Source: Rhodoferax sp. PAMC 29310
Lineage (GTDB): Bacteria > Pseudomonadota > Gammaproteobacteria > Burkholderiales > Burkholderiaceae_C
Assembly (NCBI RefSeq): GCF_017948265.1
Contig: NZ_CP072852.1
Coordinates: 3,472,001-3,536,000 of the forward strand
DNA length: 64,000 nucleotides
Direction: 5' to 3'
A model generated the notes under the pieces. The model was given only the letters and a program-made list of their open reading frames with translations. It was not told the origin of the DNA and did not search any database. A program made the translations under genes and the position numbers. Below are positions 16,780 to 25,987 of this stretch, in pieces. Position 1 is the stretch's first letter. Each line of letters begins with the position of its first letter.

Positions 16780-18093
16780 TTACTTGTAGTAGCCCGCCTT
16801 CTTCATCTGACGCTCGGCGGCCACCTGGGCTGCCTTCAACGCTTCATCAACCGTCTTCTGGCCTGCCAGCGCTGCGCTCAACTGCTGGCCCACTTCGGTA
16901 CCGATCGCCTGGAACTCAGGGATGGCAGCGAACTGCACGCCGACATAGGGGCTCTTAGGCAAGGTGGCGTCGTTCGGGTTGGCCGAATCGATGGCCATCT
17001 TCTCGGCCGGAGCGAAGCGGGCGGCCTTCACAAACTCAGGGTTTGCGTAGGTCGACTTGCGCGTACCGGTGGGCACAGCGGCCCAGCCATTGGTTTTTGC
17101 CACCAGCTCGATGTAATCCTTGGAAGTTGCCCAAGTCACGAACTTCTGTGCAGCGTCCACTTTCTTGGAGCCCGATGGCACGGCCAAAGCCCATGCCCAC
17201 AACCAGTTGGAACCCTTGGCGGTCACCTGGGTAGGCGCTTGTGCAAAGGCCATCTGGTCGGCCACTTTGGATTGCTTGGGGTCGCTCACGAAAGATGCTG
17301 CGATCGTTGCGTCCACCCACATACCGCACTTGCCCGTATTGGTCAGGGCCAGGATTTCGTTGAAGCTGTTGGCAGCAGAGCCGGGTGGGCCGTACTTGGT
17401 CAGCATGTCAACGTAGAACGTGACGGCGTCGTGCCAAGGCTTGCTGTCGAACTGTGGCTTCCACTTCATGTCGAACAGCTGTCCGCCGAAGGCGTTGGCC
17501 ATGGTTGTGACGAAGGCCATGTTGTCGCCCCAGCCTGGCTTGCCGCGCAGGCAGATGCCGTACACGCCGTTCTTTGGATCGTGGATCTTGGCGGCTGCGT
17601 CACGCACCTGGGTCCAGGTAGGACGCTCTGGGATGGTGATGCCGGCCTTGTCGGTCAAGTCTTTGCGGTACATGAGCATGGAGCTCTCGCCGTAGAAGGG
17701 GGCAGCGTACATTTTGCCGTCTACGCTTAGGCCATTGCGCATGGCGGGCAAGATGTCGTCGATGTCATAGGCGGCATCGCCTTTGATTTCTTTCAGCCAA
17801 CCTTTTTTGCCCCAGATCGGCGCTTCGTACATGCCGATGGTCATGATGTCGAATTGGCCGCCTTTGGTGGCAATGTCGGTGGTGACGCGCTGGCGCAGAA
17901 CACCTTCTTCCAGCGTAACCCACTTGAGCGTGATGTCGGGGTTGGCTTTTTCAAAGTTGCTGCTGAGTTTCTGCATTTCGACCATGTGACCGTTGTTGAC
18001 GGTGGCGATGACGAGTTCAGTCGCTGCTTGGGCTGTGCCGCAGAGGGCCAGAACCAGTGAGGCTGCCAGGGAAAGTTTCATTTTCGATTTCAT
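16780..18093 (-). CDS. smoE: Periplasmic sugar/polyol-binding protein, SmoE type
   Basis: Extracellular solute-binding protein of 437 residues (family 1) that delivers the substrate to SmoFG. It has a Sec signal peptide (MKSKMKLSLAASLVLALCGT, cleavage after AQA at about residue 23). The mature chain begins ATELVIATVNNGHMVEMQ, typical of sorbitol/mannitol binding proteins. The ribosome site AAGGAG is strong. It is the first gene of the minus-strand operon that runs to about 9858; the promoter should lie in 18094-18315. Confidence 0.92.
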   Translation of the reverse strand: MKSKMKLSLAASLVLALCGTAQAATELVIATVNNGHMVEMQKLSSNFEKANPDITLKWVTLEEGVLRQRVTTDIATKGGQFDIMTIGMYEAPIWGKKGWLKEIKGDAAYDIDDILPAMRNGLSVDGKMYAAPFYGESSMLMYRKDLTDKAGITIPERPTWTQVRDAAAKIHDPKNGVYGICLRGKPGWGDNMAFVTTMANAFGGQLFDMKWKPQFDSKPWHDAVTFYVDMLTKYGPPGSAANSFNEILALTNTGKCGMWVDATIAASFVSDPKQSKVADQMAFAQAPTQVTAKGSNWLWAWALAVPSGSKKVDAAQKFVTWATSKDYIELVAKTNGWAAVPTGTRKSTYANPEFVKAARFAPAEKMAIDSANPNDATLPKSPYVGVQFAAIPEFQAIGTEVGQQLSAALAGQKTVDEALKAAQVAAERQMKKAGYYK

Positions 18094-18271
18094 CGATTGT
18101 CTCCTTGATGGATATTTAGGGTGCGACGTTCAGTGCGGGATTGCGTTCCCAGCATTGACACCTTGAAGGTTACTGATCCTCTCTTTCGCGGTTGGTACTG
18201 AAATTGGTAAAAATAGTACTCTGATGCATGTATAGACTGGGACTTACCCCTATATTTGTCATTTGCGTACC

Positions 18272-18302
18272 TGGGTGTTACGGGGCGTAACCCCGAGACC
18301 CA
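18272..18302 (-). terminator. GC-rich hairpin after the Lrp-type gene
   Basis: Outer arms TGGGT (18272-18276) and ACCCA (18298-18302) enclose inner arms CGGGG (18281-18285) and CCCCG (18291-18295). It lies 13 bp past the stop of the Lrp-type gene and upstream of the polyol operon. There is no T-run, so it may be a weak terminator or a regulatory stem; function not certain. Confidence 0.35.
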
Positions 18303-18315
18303 ACAAAATGCGCCC

Positions 18316-18792
18316 TCAGGACGCCATGGGGCCGAGTGGCAGGACGCTACTGGCCTTGACTTCACCCAGAGAGAAGCTGGTGTGGAGGTCTTTTACATGG
18401 GGCAGGTTGATCAACACCTCGCGGGCAAACTGGCTGAAGCTGTTGAGGTCGCGGCTGACCACTTGCAACTCAAAAGTACCCGTGCCGCTGATGTAGTGGC
18501 AGCTCACGATCTCGGGAATGGCACGGATGGCTTCCTCCAGACTTCTTAGCACGTCGCCCGAGTTGCTGTCGGCGTCCAGTCGCACAAACGCCAACACGCC
18601 CAATCCAATTTTGTGACGATCAATTTCTGCCCGATAACCCTTGATAAACCCGGCCTCCTCCAAACGCCGAACCCGTCGCCAACAGGGGGCGGCGCTCAGA
18701 CCCACTCGTGCGCTCAGGTCGGCATTGCTCAGGCGCCCTTCAATTTGCAATTCAATCAGAATCGCCCAGTCAAATTTGTCGAGTATGTTCAT
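18316..18792 (-). CDS. Lrp/AsnC-family transcriptional regulator
   Basis: Regulator of 158 residues. The N-terminal winged helix-turn-helix (DWAILIELQIEGRLSNADLS, then GLSAAPCWRRVRRLEEAGFI) is followed by an RAM/AsnC ligand-binding domain (ALLAFVRLD-like strand at about residue 68, and VSCHYISGTGTFELQV at about 97-112). Lrp-type proteins sense amino acids. It is divergent from the indolepyruvate ferredoxin oxidoreductase gene with a 194-bp gap, so it probably controls that aromatic/branched amino-acid degradation enzyme; this is inferred from orientation. Confidence 0.9.
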   Translation of the reverse strand: MNILDKFDWAILIELQIEGRLSNADLSARVGLSAAPCWRRVRRLEEAGFIKGYRAEIDRHKIGLGVLAFVRLDADSNSGDVLRSLEEAIRAIPEIVSCHYISGTGTFELQVVSRDLNSFSQFAREVLINLPHVKDLHTSFSLGEVKASSVLPLGPMAS

Positions 18793-18986
18793 TTCGTAGA
18801 CTTTTTAAGCAAGATTCTTTCAAATGGTAGCCTGATTCGAGCAAAGAACGCAAAGACATATCAGTGTGACGGGCCTACACTTTCGGACTCACAATGAGGC
18901 GGCCATAGACTCATTGGCGCCTTAGAAAACTCGACGCCCACAAGGCGCTTCACCCGGTATTTCACCTGCACCCGGAGACTCACACC

Positions 18987-21900
18987 ATGAATGCACCCCT
19001 GCCCGATCACATTCGCAAATCGCTTGAAACCGTGACGCTTGACGACAAATACGCCCTCGACCACGGACTGGCCTTCATGAGTGGGGTGCAGGCCCTGGTC
19101 AAGTTGCCCATGTTGCAACGGGTGCGTGATCAGCAAATCGGCAAGAACACGGCCGGATTTGTCAGCGGTTACCGGGGTTCTCCCTTGGGTGGCTATGACC
19201 AAGCCCTGGTCAAGGCAGAGAAATACCTGAAAACCCAGAACATCATTTTTCAACCTGGTGTGAACGAAGAGTTGGCCGCCACGGCAATCTGGGGCACTCA
19301 GCAACTGGGATTTGCACCGCCAGGGAGCAACAAGTTTGATGGGGTGTTTGGCATCTGGTACGGCAAGGGCCCGGGGGTGGACCGTTGCAGCGATGTGTTC
19401 AAACACGCCAACATGGCGGGCACCACCGAGTGGGGCGGTGTGATTGCCGTAGCGGGGGATGACCACATCTCCAAAAGCTCAACCGCCGCGCACCAGAGCG
19501 ACCATATTTTCAAAGCCTGCGGTTCCCCGGTGTTTTTCCCTGCCACCGTGCAGGAAATATTGGACCTGGGCATTCACGCGTTTGCACTGAGTCGTTTTTC
19601 GGGCGTTTGGTCCGGAATGAAGACGATTCAGGAAATCGTCGAGTCCAGCGCGACGGTGATGATTGACCCGAACCGGGTGCAAATCAAGATTCCCACTGAC
19701 TTTGAGATGCCGCCGGGCGGCCTGCACATTCGCTGGCCAGACCACGCGCTGGAGCAAGAGGCTCGACTGTTTCACTACAAGTGGTATGCGGCTCTGGCGT
19801 ATATCCGTGCCAACCGCCTGAACTACAGCGTCATCGAAGGCCCGAATGACCGCCTGGGCTTGATTGCCAGCGGCAAAGCCTACAACGACACGCGTCAAGC
19901 GCTGATGGATCTGGGGCTGGACGACGCCACCTGCCAGCAAGTGGGCGTGCGCCTGCACAAGGTGGGGGTGGTGTGGCCGCTGGAGGCGCAGTTGACTCGC
20001 GAGTTTGCGACAGGCTTGCAAGAGATTTTGGTCATTGAAGAAAAGCGCCAGGTCATTGAGTACCAGCTCAAGGAGGAGTTGTACAACTGGCGCGCGGATG
20101 TGCGCCCCAATGTGCTGGGCAAGTTCAACGAAGGCGAGGGTGAATTCAGTGGGGGGGAGTGGTCCAACTCGAATCCGACGGCGAACACGCTCTTGCGCGC
20201 CAATGCGGATTTATCCCCTGCGCTCATCGCCCGCGCCATTGCGCAGCGGCTTAAAAAACTGGGTATTCCCGACGCGATCAGTGCCCGCATCGACACACAG
20301 CTGGCGATTCTGGACGCCAAAGAGCGCGCCATGTCGGTCATTGAGCTGAAGGCTGATCGGCAACCCTGGTTTTGTTCGGGTTGCCCGCACAACACCTCCA
20401 CCAAGGTGCCAGACGGCTCGCGGGCCATGGCCGGCATTGGCTGCCACTTCATGACCATCTGGATGGATCGCGCGACCGAGGGCTTCACCCAAATGGGCGG
20501 CGAGGGCGTGCCTTGGGTGGGGCAACAGCCATTCAGCCACGACCAGCACATCTTCGCCAACCTGGGCGACGGCACTTACTTTCACAGCGGCTTGCTGGCC
20601 GTTCGCCAGAGCATCGCCGCTGGCGTCAACATCACCTACAAAATTCTCTACAACGATGCCGTTGCCATGACGGGTGGGCAGCAGGTCGGAGAGCGGCCAG
20701 AAGGTCACTCTGTTGTGCAGATCGCCCAATCAATGCGGGCGGAGGGCGCTATCAAAATCATAGTCGTCACAGATGAACCCGAAAAATACGCCGGCATCAA
20801 GGGCCTGCCCGAAGGTATTGCCATTGAGCACCGGGACGAGCTGGACCGGGTTCAGCGCGAATTCCGCGAGATCAAGGGAACGACGGTCATCATTTACGAC
20901 CAGACTTGCGCGACCGAGAAACGCCGCCGCCGCAAGCGGGGCAGCCTGGTAGACCCCGCCAAGCGCGTGTTGATCAATGAGTTGGTCTGTGAAGGTTGTG
21001 GCGATTGCGGCGTGCAAAGCAACTGCCTGAGCGTGGAGCCGCTGGAAACCGAGTTTGGCCGCAAGCGCACCATCAACCAGAGCACTTGCAACAAGGATTA
21101 CTCCTGCACCAAGGGGTTTTGCCCCAGTTTCGTCACCGTCGAAGGCGGTACGTTGAAGAAAAAGGCCAAAGGCAAGGGTGTATCGCCGTTTGAACTGGGG
21201 CAGTTGCCCCTGCCCCAAATCCCCAGCCCAGGCTCCGTCGACGGCGCGGTGTGGGGAATCATTGTGGCTGGCGTGGGCGGCACAGGGGTAATCACGATTG
21301 GTCAGCTATTGGGTGTGGCCGCTCACTTGGAGGGCAAAGGTGTTGTCACTCAAGACGCGGGGGGCTTGGCGCAAAAAGGTGGCGCAACCTGGAGTCATGT
21401 GTTGATTGCTGAGGGTCAGGACGCCATTCGAACCACCCGCGTCAGCATGGCAGCCGCCGACCTGATCATTGGCTGCGACCCCATTGTGGTTGCCGGCAAG
21501 GAAACGGCGATGCGCATGCGGGCAGGGCGCACTCACGTGGCGCTCAACTCCCATGCGATTCCCACAGCAGCATTTGTGACCAATGCCAACTGGGAAAACC
21601 CGGCCGACGCCTGTGTCAGCGATGTTGTGAAGGCCGTGGGTCTTGACGGTGTGGGCGTGTTCAACGCCGACGCGGCTGCCAACCAGCTAATGGGGGACAG
21701 CATTTACACCAACCCCATGATGCTGGGTTACGCCTGGCAAAAAGGATGGATTCCGCTGTCGCATGTGTCATTGCAGCGCGCCATCGAACTGAACGCCGTC
21801 GCGGTGGACCAGAACAAGGCTGCCTTCGAGTGGGGACGTCGTGCGGCCCATGACGCAACTGCCTTCGACAAGATCCTGAATCCCGGTCAGGTCGTAGCAT

Positions 21901-22592
21901 TTACCAGGCGCACCTCTTTGGACGAGATGGTGGCCAAGCGAGTCGAGTTTCTGACGGCTTACCAAAATGCCGCCTACGCTCAGACCTACCAAGATTTTGT
22001 GCAAAAAGTGCGCGCGGCTGACCAGGCTGCCGGCGACAAGCGATTGGCTTTGACGGAGGCCGTGGCGCGTTACCTGTTCAAGCTCATGGCGTACAAGGAC
22101 GAGTACGAGGTGGCCCGTTTGCACACCGACCGGGCATTCCACGACAGGGTTGCCGCGTCGTTTGAAGGCGATTACAAGCTGAACTATCACTTGGCCCCGC
22201 CCTTGCTGGCCAAGAAAAACGACAAGGGAGAGTTGCAAAAGCAAAAGTTCGGCCCCGTCATGTTGACTGGGTTCAAAGTGTTGGCCCGCCTCAAGGGCTT
22301 GCGCGGCACGACCTGGGACGTATTTGGGAAATCCGAGGAACGGATTCAGGAACGCGCCTTGATTGCCGAGTACCGAACCAGCATGGACGAGGTGGTCGCT
22401 GCCCTGGCCTTGTCAGTGCCGTCAGCGCAAGCCGCTGTGCGCTATCAAAATGCGCTGGATGTGGCCCGTATCCCTGAGCAAATCAGGGGTTTCGGTCATG
22501 TCAAAGCACGCCATCTGAAGGCGGCACGCCAGAATTGGGAGGCCAAACTGGCCCAGTTTCGTCGCCCTTTGGTCGCTGACAAAGCCGCTTAA
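18987..22592 (+). CDS. Indolepyruvate ferredoxin oxidoreductase family protein (fused, 1201 aa)
   Basis: Large fused 2-oxoacid oxidoreductase that oxidatively decarboxylates arylpyruvates or related keto acids to acyl-CoA with ferredoxin as acceptor. The N-terminal part holds the thiamine-pyrophosphate enzyme region (FVSGYRGSPLGGYDQAL; SGCPHNTSTKVPDGS; GDGTYFHSGLLAV). The middle has an iron-sulfur cysteine cluster (CEGCGDCGVQSNC and DYSCTKGFCPSF). The gamma-like domain follows (VAGVGGTGVITIGQLLGVAA, QKGGATWSH), then a DUF6537-type tail. About 1150-1200 residues is normal for proteobacterial fusions. A short block at 20748-20774 resembles the dispersed repeat. Confidence 0.93.
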   Translation: MNAPLPDHIRKSLETVTLDDKYALDHGLAFMSGVQALVKLPMLQRVRDQQIGKNTAGFVSGYRGSPLGGYDQALVKAEKYLKTQNIIFQPGVNEELAATAIWGTQQLGFAPPGSNKFDGVFGIWYGKGPGVDRCSDVFKHANMAGTTEWGGVIAVAGDDHISKSSTAAHQSDHIFKACGSPVFFPATVQEILDLGIHAFALSRFSGVWSGMKTIQEIVESSATVMIDPNRVQIKIPTDFEMPPGGLHIRWPDHALEQEARLFHYKWYAALAYIRANRLNYSVIEGPNDRLGLIASGKAYNDTRQALMDLGLDDATCQQVGVRLHKVGVVWPLEAQLTREFATGLQEILVIEEKRQVIEYQLKEELYNWRADVRPNVLGKFNEGEGEFSGGEWSNSNPTANTLLRANADLSPALIARAIAQRLKKLGIPDAISARIDTQLAILDAKERAMSVIELKADRQPWFCSGCPHNTSTKVPDGSRAMAGIGCHFMTIWMDRATEGFTQMGGEGVPWVGQQPFSHDQHIFANLGDGTYFHSGLLAVRQSIAAGVNITYKILYNDAVAMTGGQQVGERPEGHSVVQIAQSMRAEGAIKIIVVTDEPEKYAGIKGLPEGIAIEHRDELDRVQREFREIKGTTVIIYDQTCATEKRRRRKRGSLVDPAKRVLINELVCEGCGDCGVQSNCLSVEPLETEFGRKRTINQSTCNKDYSCTKGFCPSFVTVEGGTLKKKAKGKGVSPFELGQLPLPQIPSPGSVDGAVWGIIVAGVGGTGVITIGQLLGVAAHLEGKGVVTQDAGGLAQKGGATWSHVLIAEGQDAIRTTRVSMAAADLIIGCDPIVVAGKETAMRMRAGRTHVALNSHAIPTAAFVTNANWENPADACVSDVVKAVGLDGVGVFNADAAANQLMGDSIYTNPMMLGYAWQKGWIPLSHVSLQRAIELNAVAVDQNKAAFEWGRRAAHDATAFDKILNPGQVVAFTRRTSLDEMVAKRVEFLTAYQNAAYAQTYQDFVQKVRAADQAAGDKRLALTEAVARYLFKLMAYKDEYEVARLHTDRAFHDRVAASFEGDYKLNYHLAPPLLAKKNDKGELQKQKFGPVMLTGFKVLARLKGLRGTTWDVFGKSEERIQERALIAEYRTSMDEVVAALALSVPSAQAAVRYQNALDVARIPEQIRGFGHVKARHLKAARQNWEAKLAQFRRPLVADKAA
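20748..20774 (+). repeat. Possible partial copy of the dispersed repeat (in ferredoxin oxidoreductase gene)
   Basis: Contains GCTATCAAAATCATAGTCG followed by TCACAGATG, matching only the AT-rich first arm of the repeat family (GCTAT..AT..TAGC). It is read in frame as AIKIIVVTDE. This is the weakest of the seven copies because the second arm is not evident. Confidence 0.3.
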
Positions 22593-22604
22593 GTTCGACG
22601 GACA

Positions 22605-22620
22605 GGGCCCAATGGGGCCC
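22605..22620. other. GGGCCC-aatg-GGGCCC hairpin between oxidoreductase and yajC
   Basis: Perfect 6-bp self-complementary arms with a 4-base loop, 13 bp after the stop. There is no T-run, so it is at most a poor terminator. The rest of the 121-bp gap should hold the yajC promoter, which I cannot pinpoint. Confidence 0.35.
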
Positions 22621-22713
22621 CGCATACAATGACGAGTTGCCTGTTTCTTGCGCCTTGGCGTGAGGGACAGGCGCTGTGCCTTGTTTTCCTGATTCATTAT
22701 TCTGGAGTTAGCC

Positions 22714-23049
22714 GTGTTTATTTCTTCCGCCTTTGCCCAAACCGCCCCTGCCGCTGCTGAAGCCGGTGGTGGCCTGCAGTCTTCGCTCATGAGCATGCTG
22801 CCACTAATTTTGATGTTTGTGGTGCTGTATTTCGTGATGATTCGCCCCCAAATGAAAAAGCAGAAAGAGCACCGCGCCATGATTGACGCATTGGCGAAAG
22901 GCGACGAGATCGTGACTGGCGGCGGCATGCTGGGCAAGGTCACCAAGCTGGGCGAAGGCAACATCACTCTGGAAGTCGCTGCAGGCGTAGAGGTTCAGAT
23001 GCAGCGCAGTGCTGTGGTGCAAGTTTTGCCAAAAGGCAGCATCAAGTAA
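22714..23049 (+). CDS. yajC: Preprotein translocase subunit YajC
   Basis: Small inner-membrane protein of 111 residues that associates with SecDF-YidC. One membrane helix lies at about residues 28-48 (MLPLILMFVVLYFVMIRP), followed by the conserved QMKKQKEHRAMIDALAKGDE and VTGGGMLGKV of the cytoplasmic domain. It starts with GTG at 22714, preceded by a GGAG-type site (CTGGAGTTAGCC). It is followed after 36 bp by secD, the standard order; the usual tgt/queA genes are not upstream here. Confidence 0.95.
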   Translation: MFISSAFAQTAPAAAEAGGGLQSSLMSMLPLILMFVVLYFVMIRPQMKKQKEHRAMIDALAKGDEIVTGGGMLGKVTKLGEGNITLEVAAGVEVQMQRSAVVQVLPKGSIK

Positions 23050-23085
23050 TTCGTCAACCCTTCAAGACTAGGTAGAAGCGCGATC

Positions 23086-24966
23086 ATGAATCGTTATCCA
23101 ATATGGAAGTACGCGGTCATCGTGGTCGCGATGGTCATCGGTGTCGTTTACACACTTCCCAATTTTTTCGGGGAGTCGCCTGCAGTTCAGGTGTCATCTG
23201 CCAAAGTCACAACCAAAGTGGACGGTTCCACTTTGGTGCGAGTGCAGGAAGCCTTGGTGTCTGCGGGCATCAACTCTGACCTGGTCGCACTGGATGGTAC
23301 TTCCATCAAAGCCCGCTTTGACACTACTGATACGCAGCTGAAAGCCAAAGATGCGCTTCAGAAAGCGTTGAACCCGGATGCTGAAAGTTCAGGCTACGTG
23401 GTGGCGTTGAACCTCCTGTCTCGTTCCCCCACCTGGTTGACTGCTTTGCATGCCTTTCCCATGTACTTGGGCTTGGATTTGCGCGGTGGCGTTCACTTCA
23501 TGTTGCAAGTGGACATGCAGGCCGCGCTGACCAAAAAGGCTGAGTCCCTCGCGGGTGATATTCGCACTACGTTGCGTGAAAAGAACGTGCGTCACAGCGG
23601 TATCAACCGCGAAGGCCAACTGATCGAAATCCGGTTTCGTGACGTGGCTACCCGGGATGCAGCCAAAAACCTGATTCAGGACCAGTTTGCTGACTTGCAA
23701 ACCGTGGATTCCGCAGACGGCTCCGAGTTCAAGCTGACGGCCTCTATCAAGCCGGAAGCCGCTCGTCGGGTACAAGATCAGTCCCTCAAGCAAAACATCA
23801 CCACGCTTCACAACCGGATCAACGAGCTGGGCGTCGCCGAGCCGGTGATCCAGCAGCAAGGGCTGGACCGGATCGTGGTTCAACTGCCTGGCGTGCAAGA
23901 CACCGCCAAGGCCAAGGATATTTTGGGTCGCACCGCCACGCTGGAAGTCCGCATGGTTGATGAAAGCAGCGAAGCCCGCGCCGCTGAAAGTGGCACTGGC
24001 CCCGTTCCGTTCGGCTCCGAGCGCTTTCTGGAGCGTCGGGGGCAGGTCGTCATCGTCAAGAAGCAAGTCATTTTGACCGGTGAGAACCTGACTGATGCGC
24101 AGCCTGGTTTTGACAGTCAGACCAGCGAAGCCGTGGTCAATTTGACCTTGGATGCCAAGGGTGCCCGCATCTTCCGAGATGTCACTCGGGAGAGCATTGG
24201 CAAACGCATGGCGATTTTGTTGTTTGAAAAAGGCAAGGGTGAGGTAGTGACCGCACCGGTGATCCGTTCTGAGATCAGTGGGGGCCGAGTACAGATTTCC
24301 GGCAGCATGACCTCGGTGGAAGCCACGGATACAGCGCTGCTTCTGCGTGCCGGCTCACTTGCCGCGCCCATGGAGATCATCGAAGAGACCACCATTGGCC
24401 CAAGCTTGGGTGCTGAAAATATTGCCAAAGGCTTTGACAGCGTGACTTGGGGCTTTGTGGCCGTCGCGGTGTTCATGTGCCTGTACTACATGCTGTTTGG
24501 CGTGTTTTCAAGCATTGCGCTTGGCTTCAATTTGTTGTTGCTGGTCGCGATTCTTTCCATGCTGCAGGCCACACTGACGCTGCCGGGAATGGCCGCGATG
24601 GCGCTGGTGTTAGGTATGGCGATTGACGCCAACGTACTCATCAATGAGCGGGTTCGTGAGGAGTTGCGCTCAGGTGCGTCACCTCAGGCCGCGATCAATA
24701 CGGGCTACGACCGGGCTTGGGCCACCATTTTGGATTCCAACGTCACCACATTGATCGCGGGCATGGCATTGCTGGCGTTTGGCTCCGGTCCCGTGCGTGG
24801 ATTTGCGGTGGTTCACGTGTTGGGCATTTTGACCAGCATGTTCTCCAGCGTCTTCTTCTCCCGAGGCTTGGTCAACGCCTGGTATGGCCGCAAGAAAAAA
24901 CTGAAAAGTGTGTCAATCGGAACGATTTGGCGCCCGGAGTCTTCGACTCAACTCGAGTCAAACTAA
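23086..24966 (+). CDS. secD: Protein translocase subunit SecD
   Basis: Inner-membrane RND-family subunit, 626 residues, that uses proton motive force to complete Sec-dependent export. N-terminal membrane segment MNRYPIWKYAVIVVAMVIGV; first periplasmic region with the signature YLGLDLRGGVHFMLQVDM (about residues 127-145); and a C-terminal block of five membrane segments with ALVLGMAIDANVLINERVRE (about residues 505-524). Length and motifs are standard. It forms an operon with yajC and secF. Confidence 0.97.
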   Translation: MNRYPIWKYAVIVVAMVIGVVYTLPNFFGESPAVQVSSAKVTTKVDGSTLVRVQEALVSAGINSDLVALDGTSIKARFDTTDTQLKAKDALQKALNPDAESSGYVVALNLLSRSPTWLTALHAFPMYLGLDLRGGVHFMLQVDMQAALTKKAESLAGDIRTTLREKNVRHSGINREGQLIEIRFRDVATRDAAKNLIQDQFADLQTVDSADGSEFKLTASIKPEAARRVQDQSLKQNITTLHNRINELGVAEPVIQQQGLDRIVVQLPGVQDTAKAKDILGRTATLEVRMVDESSEARAAESGTGPVPFGSERFLERRGQVVIVKKQVILTGENLTDAQPGFDSQTSEAVVNLTLDAKGARIFRDVTRESIGKRMAILLFEKGKGEVVTAPVIRSEISGGRVQISGSMTSVEATDTALLLRAGSLAAPMEIIEETTIGPSLGAENIAKGFDSVTWGFVAVAVFMCLYYMLFGVFSSIALGFNLLLLVAILSMLQATLTLPGMAAMALVLGMAIDANVLINERVREELRSGASPQAAINTGYDRAWATILDSNVTTLIAGMALLAFGSGPVRGFAVVHVLGILTSMFSSVFFSRGLVNAWYGRKKKLKSVSIGTIWRPESSTQLESN

Positions 24967-24976
24967 GAGGTTCAAG

Positions 24977-25930
24977 ATGGAATTTTTTAGAATTAAACGT
25001 GACATTCCGTTCATGCGGCATGCACTGGTCCTCAATGCTGTCTCGTTCATCACGTTTCTGGCCGCAGTGTTTTTCTTGTTTTCGCGTGGGTTACACCTTT
25101 CCGTGGAGTTCACAGGCGGGACGTTGATGGAGGTGAGTTACTCACAACCTGCTGATTTGAACAGCGTTCGCAGTGTGATTTCCAAGTTGGGGCTGCAGGA
25201 CGTTCAGGTTCAGAACTTCGGTACCGCCAGTGACGTTCTGATTCGGCTGCCGGTGCAAAAAGGCGTCAGCTCCGCGCAGCAAAGCGTGACGGTTTTGGCG
25301 GCCCTCAAGGCGGACGACGCCGGTGTTTCCATGCGGCGAAGTGAGTTTGTGGGGCCTCAGGTGGGTGATGAACTCGCGATTGACGGTCTCAAAGCGCTGG
25401 CCTTTGTGATTATCGGCATCATGCTCTACTTGGCCATTCGATTTGAGTGGAAGTTTGCGGTGGCCGCGATCATCGCCAACTTGCACGACGTCATCATCAT
25501 CCTCGGTTTTTTTGCGTTCTTCCAATGGGAGTTTTCACTGCCGGTGTTGGCTGCCGTGCTGGCGGTGCTTGGCTATTCAGTGAACGAGTCGGTTGTTATT
25601 TTTGACCGTATTCGTGAAAATTTCCGTCGTTATCGCAAGATGAATAGCGAGGAAGTAATCAACAGCGCAATCACTTCGACCATAAGTCGAACCATCATCA
25701 CCCACGGATCGACGCAATTGATGGTCCTGTCGATGTTGCTCTTTGGTGGCGCCACCTTGCACTATTTCGCCTTGGCGTTGACTATCGGAATTCTGTTTGG
25801 CATTTATTCGTCGGTTTTTGTCGCTGCTGCCGTAGCCATGTGGTTGGGAATTCAACGCGAAGACCTGATTAAAAACACGCCCAGGAAAGACGAAGATCCC
25901 AACGACCCGAACGCTGGCGCGACGGTTTGA
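24977..25930 (+). CDS. secF: Protein translocase subunit SecF
   Basis: Partner of SecD, 317 residues. N-terminal membrane segment (MRHALVLNAVSFITFLAAVF), the GLHLSVEFTGGTLMEVSY signature, and a C-terminal transmembrane block with LAVLGYSVNESVVIFDRIRE (about residues 196-215). ATG 24977 is 10 bp after the secD stop with a Shine-Dalgarno (AAGAGG) between; a longer frame from 24908 would run inside secD and is rejected. Confidence 0.97.
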   Translation: MEFFRIKRDIPFMRHALVLNAVSFITFLAAVFFLFSRGLHLSVEFTGGTLMEVSYSQPADLNSVRSVISKLGLQDVQVQNFGTASDVLIRLPVQKGVSSAQQSVTVLAALKADDAGVSMRRSEFVGPQVGDELAIDGLKALAFVIIGIMLYLAIRFEWKFAVAAIIANLHDVIIILGFFAFFQWEFSLPVLAAVLAVLGYSVNESVVIFDRIRENFRRYRKMNSEEVINSAITSTISRTIITHGSTQLMVLSMLLFGGATLHYFALALTIGILFGIYSSVFVAAAVAMWLGIQREDLIKNTPRKDEDPNDPNAGATV

Positions 25931-25987
25931 TTTCTTACTCCGTGCCGGCGCGTGACGGCTGGCGGGAAGTCTCCTAGAATTTGACTC

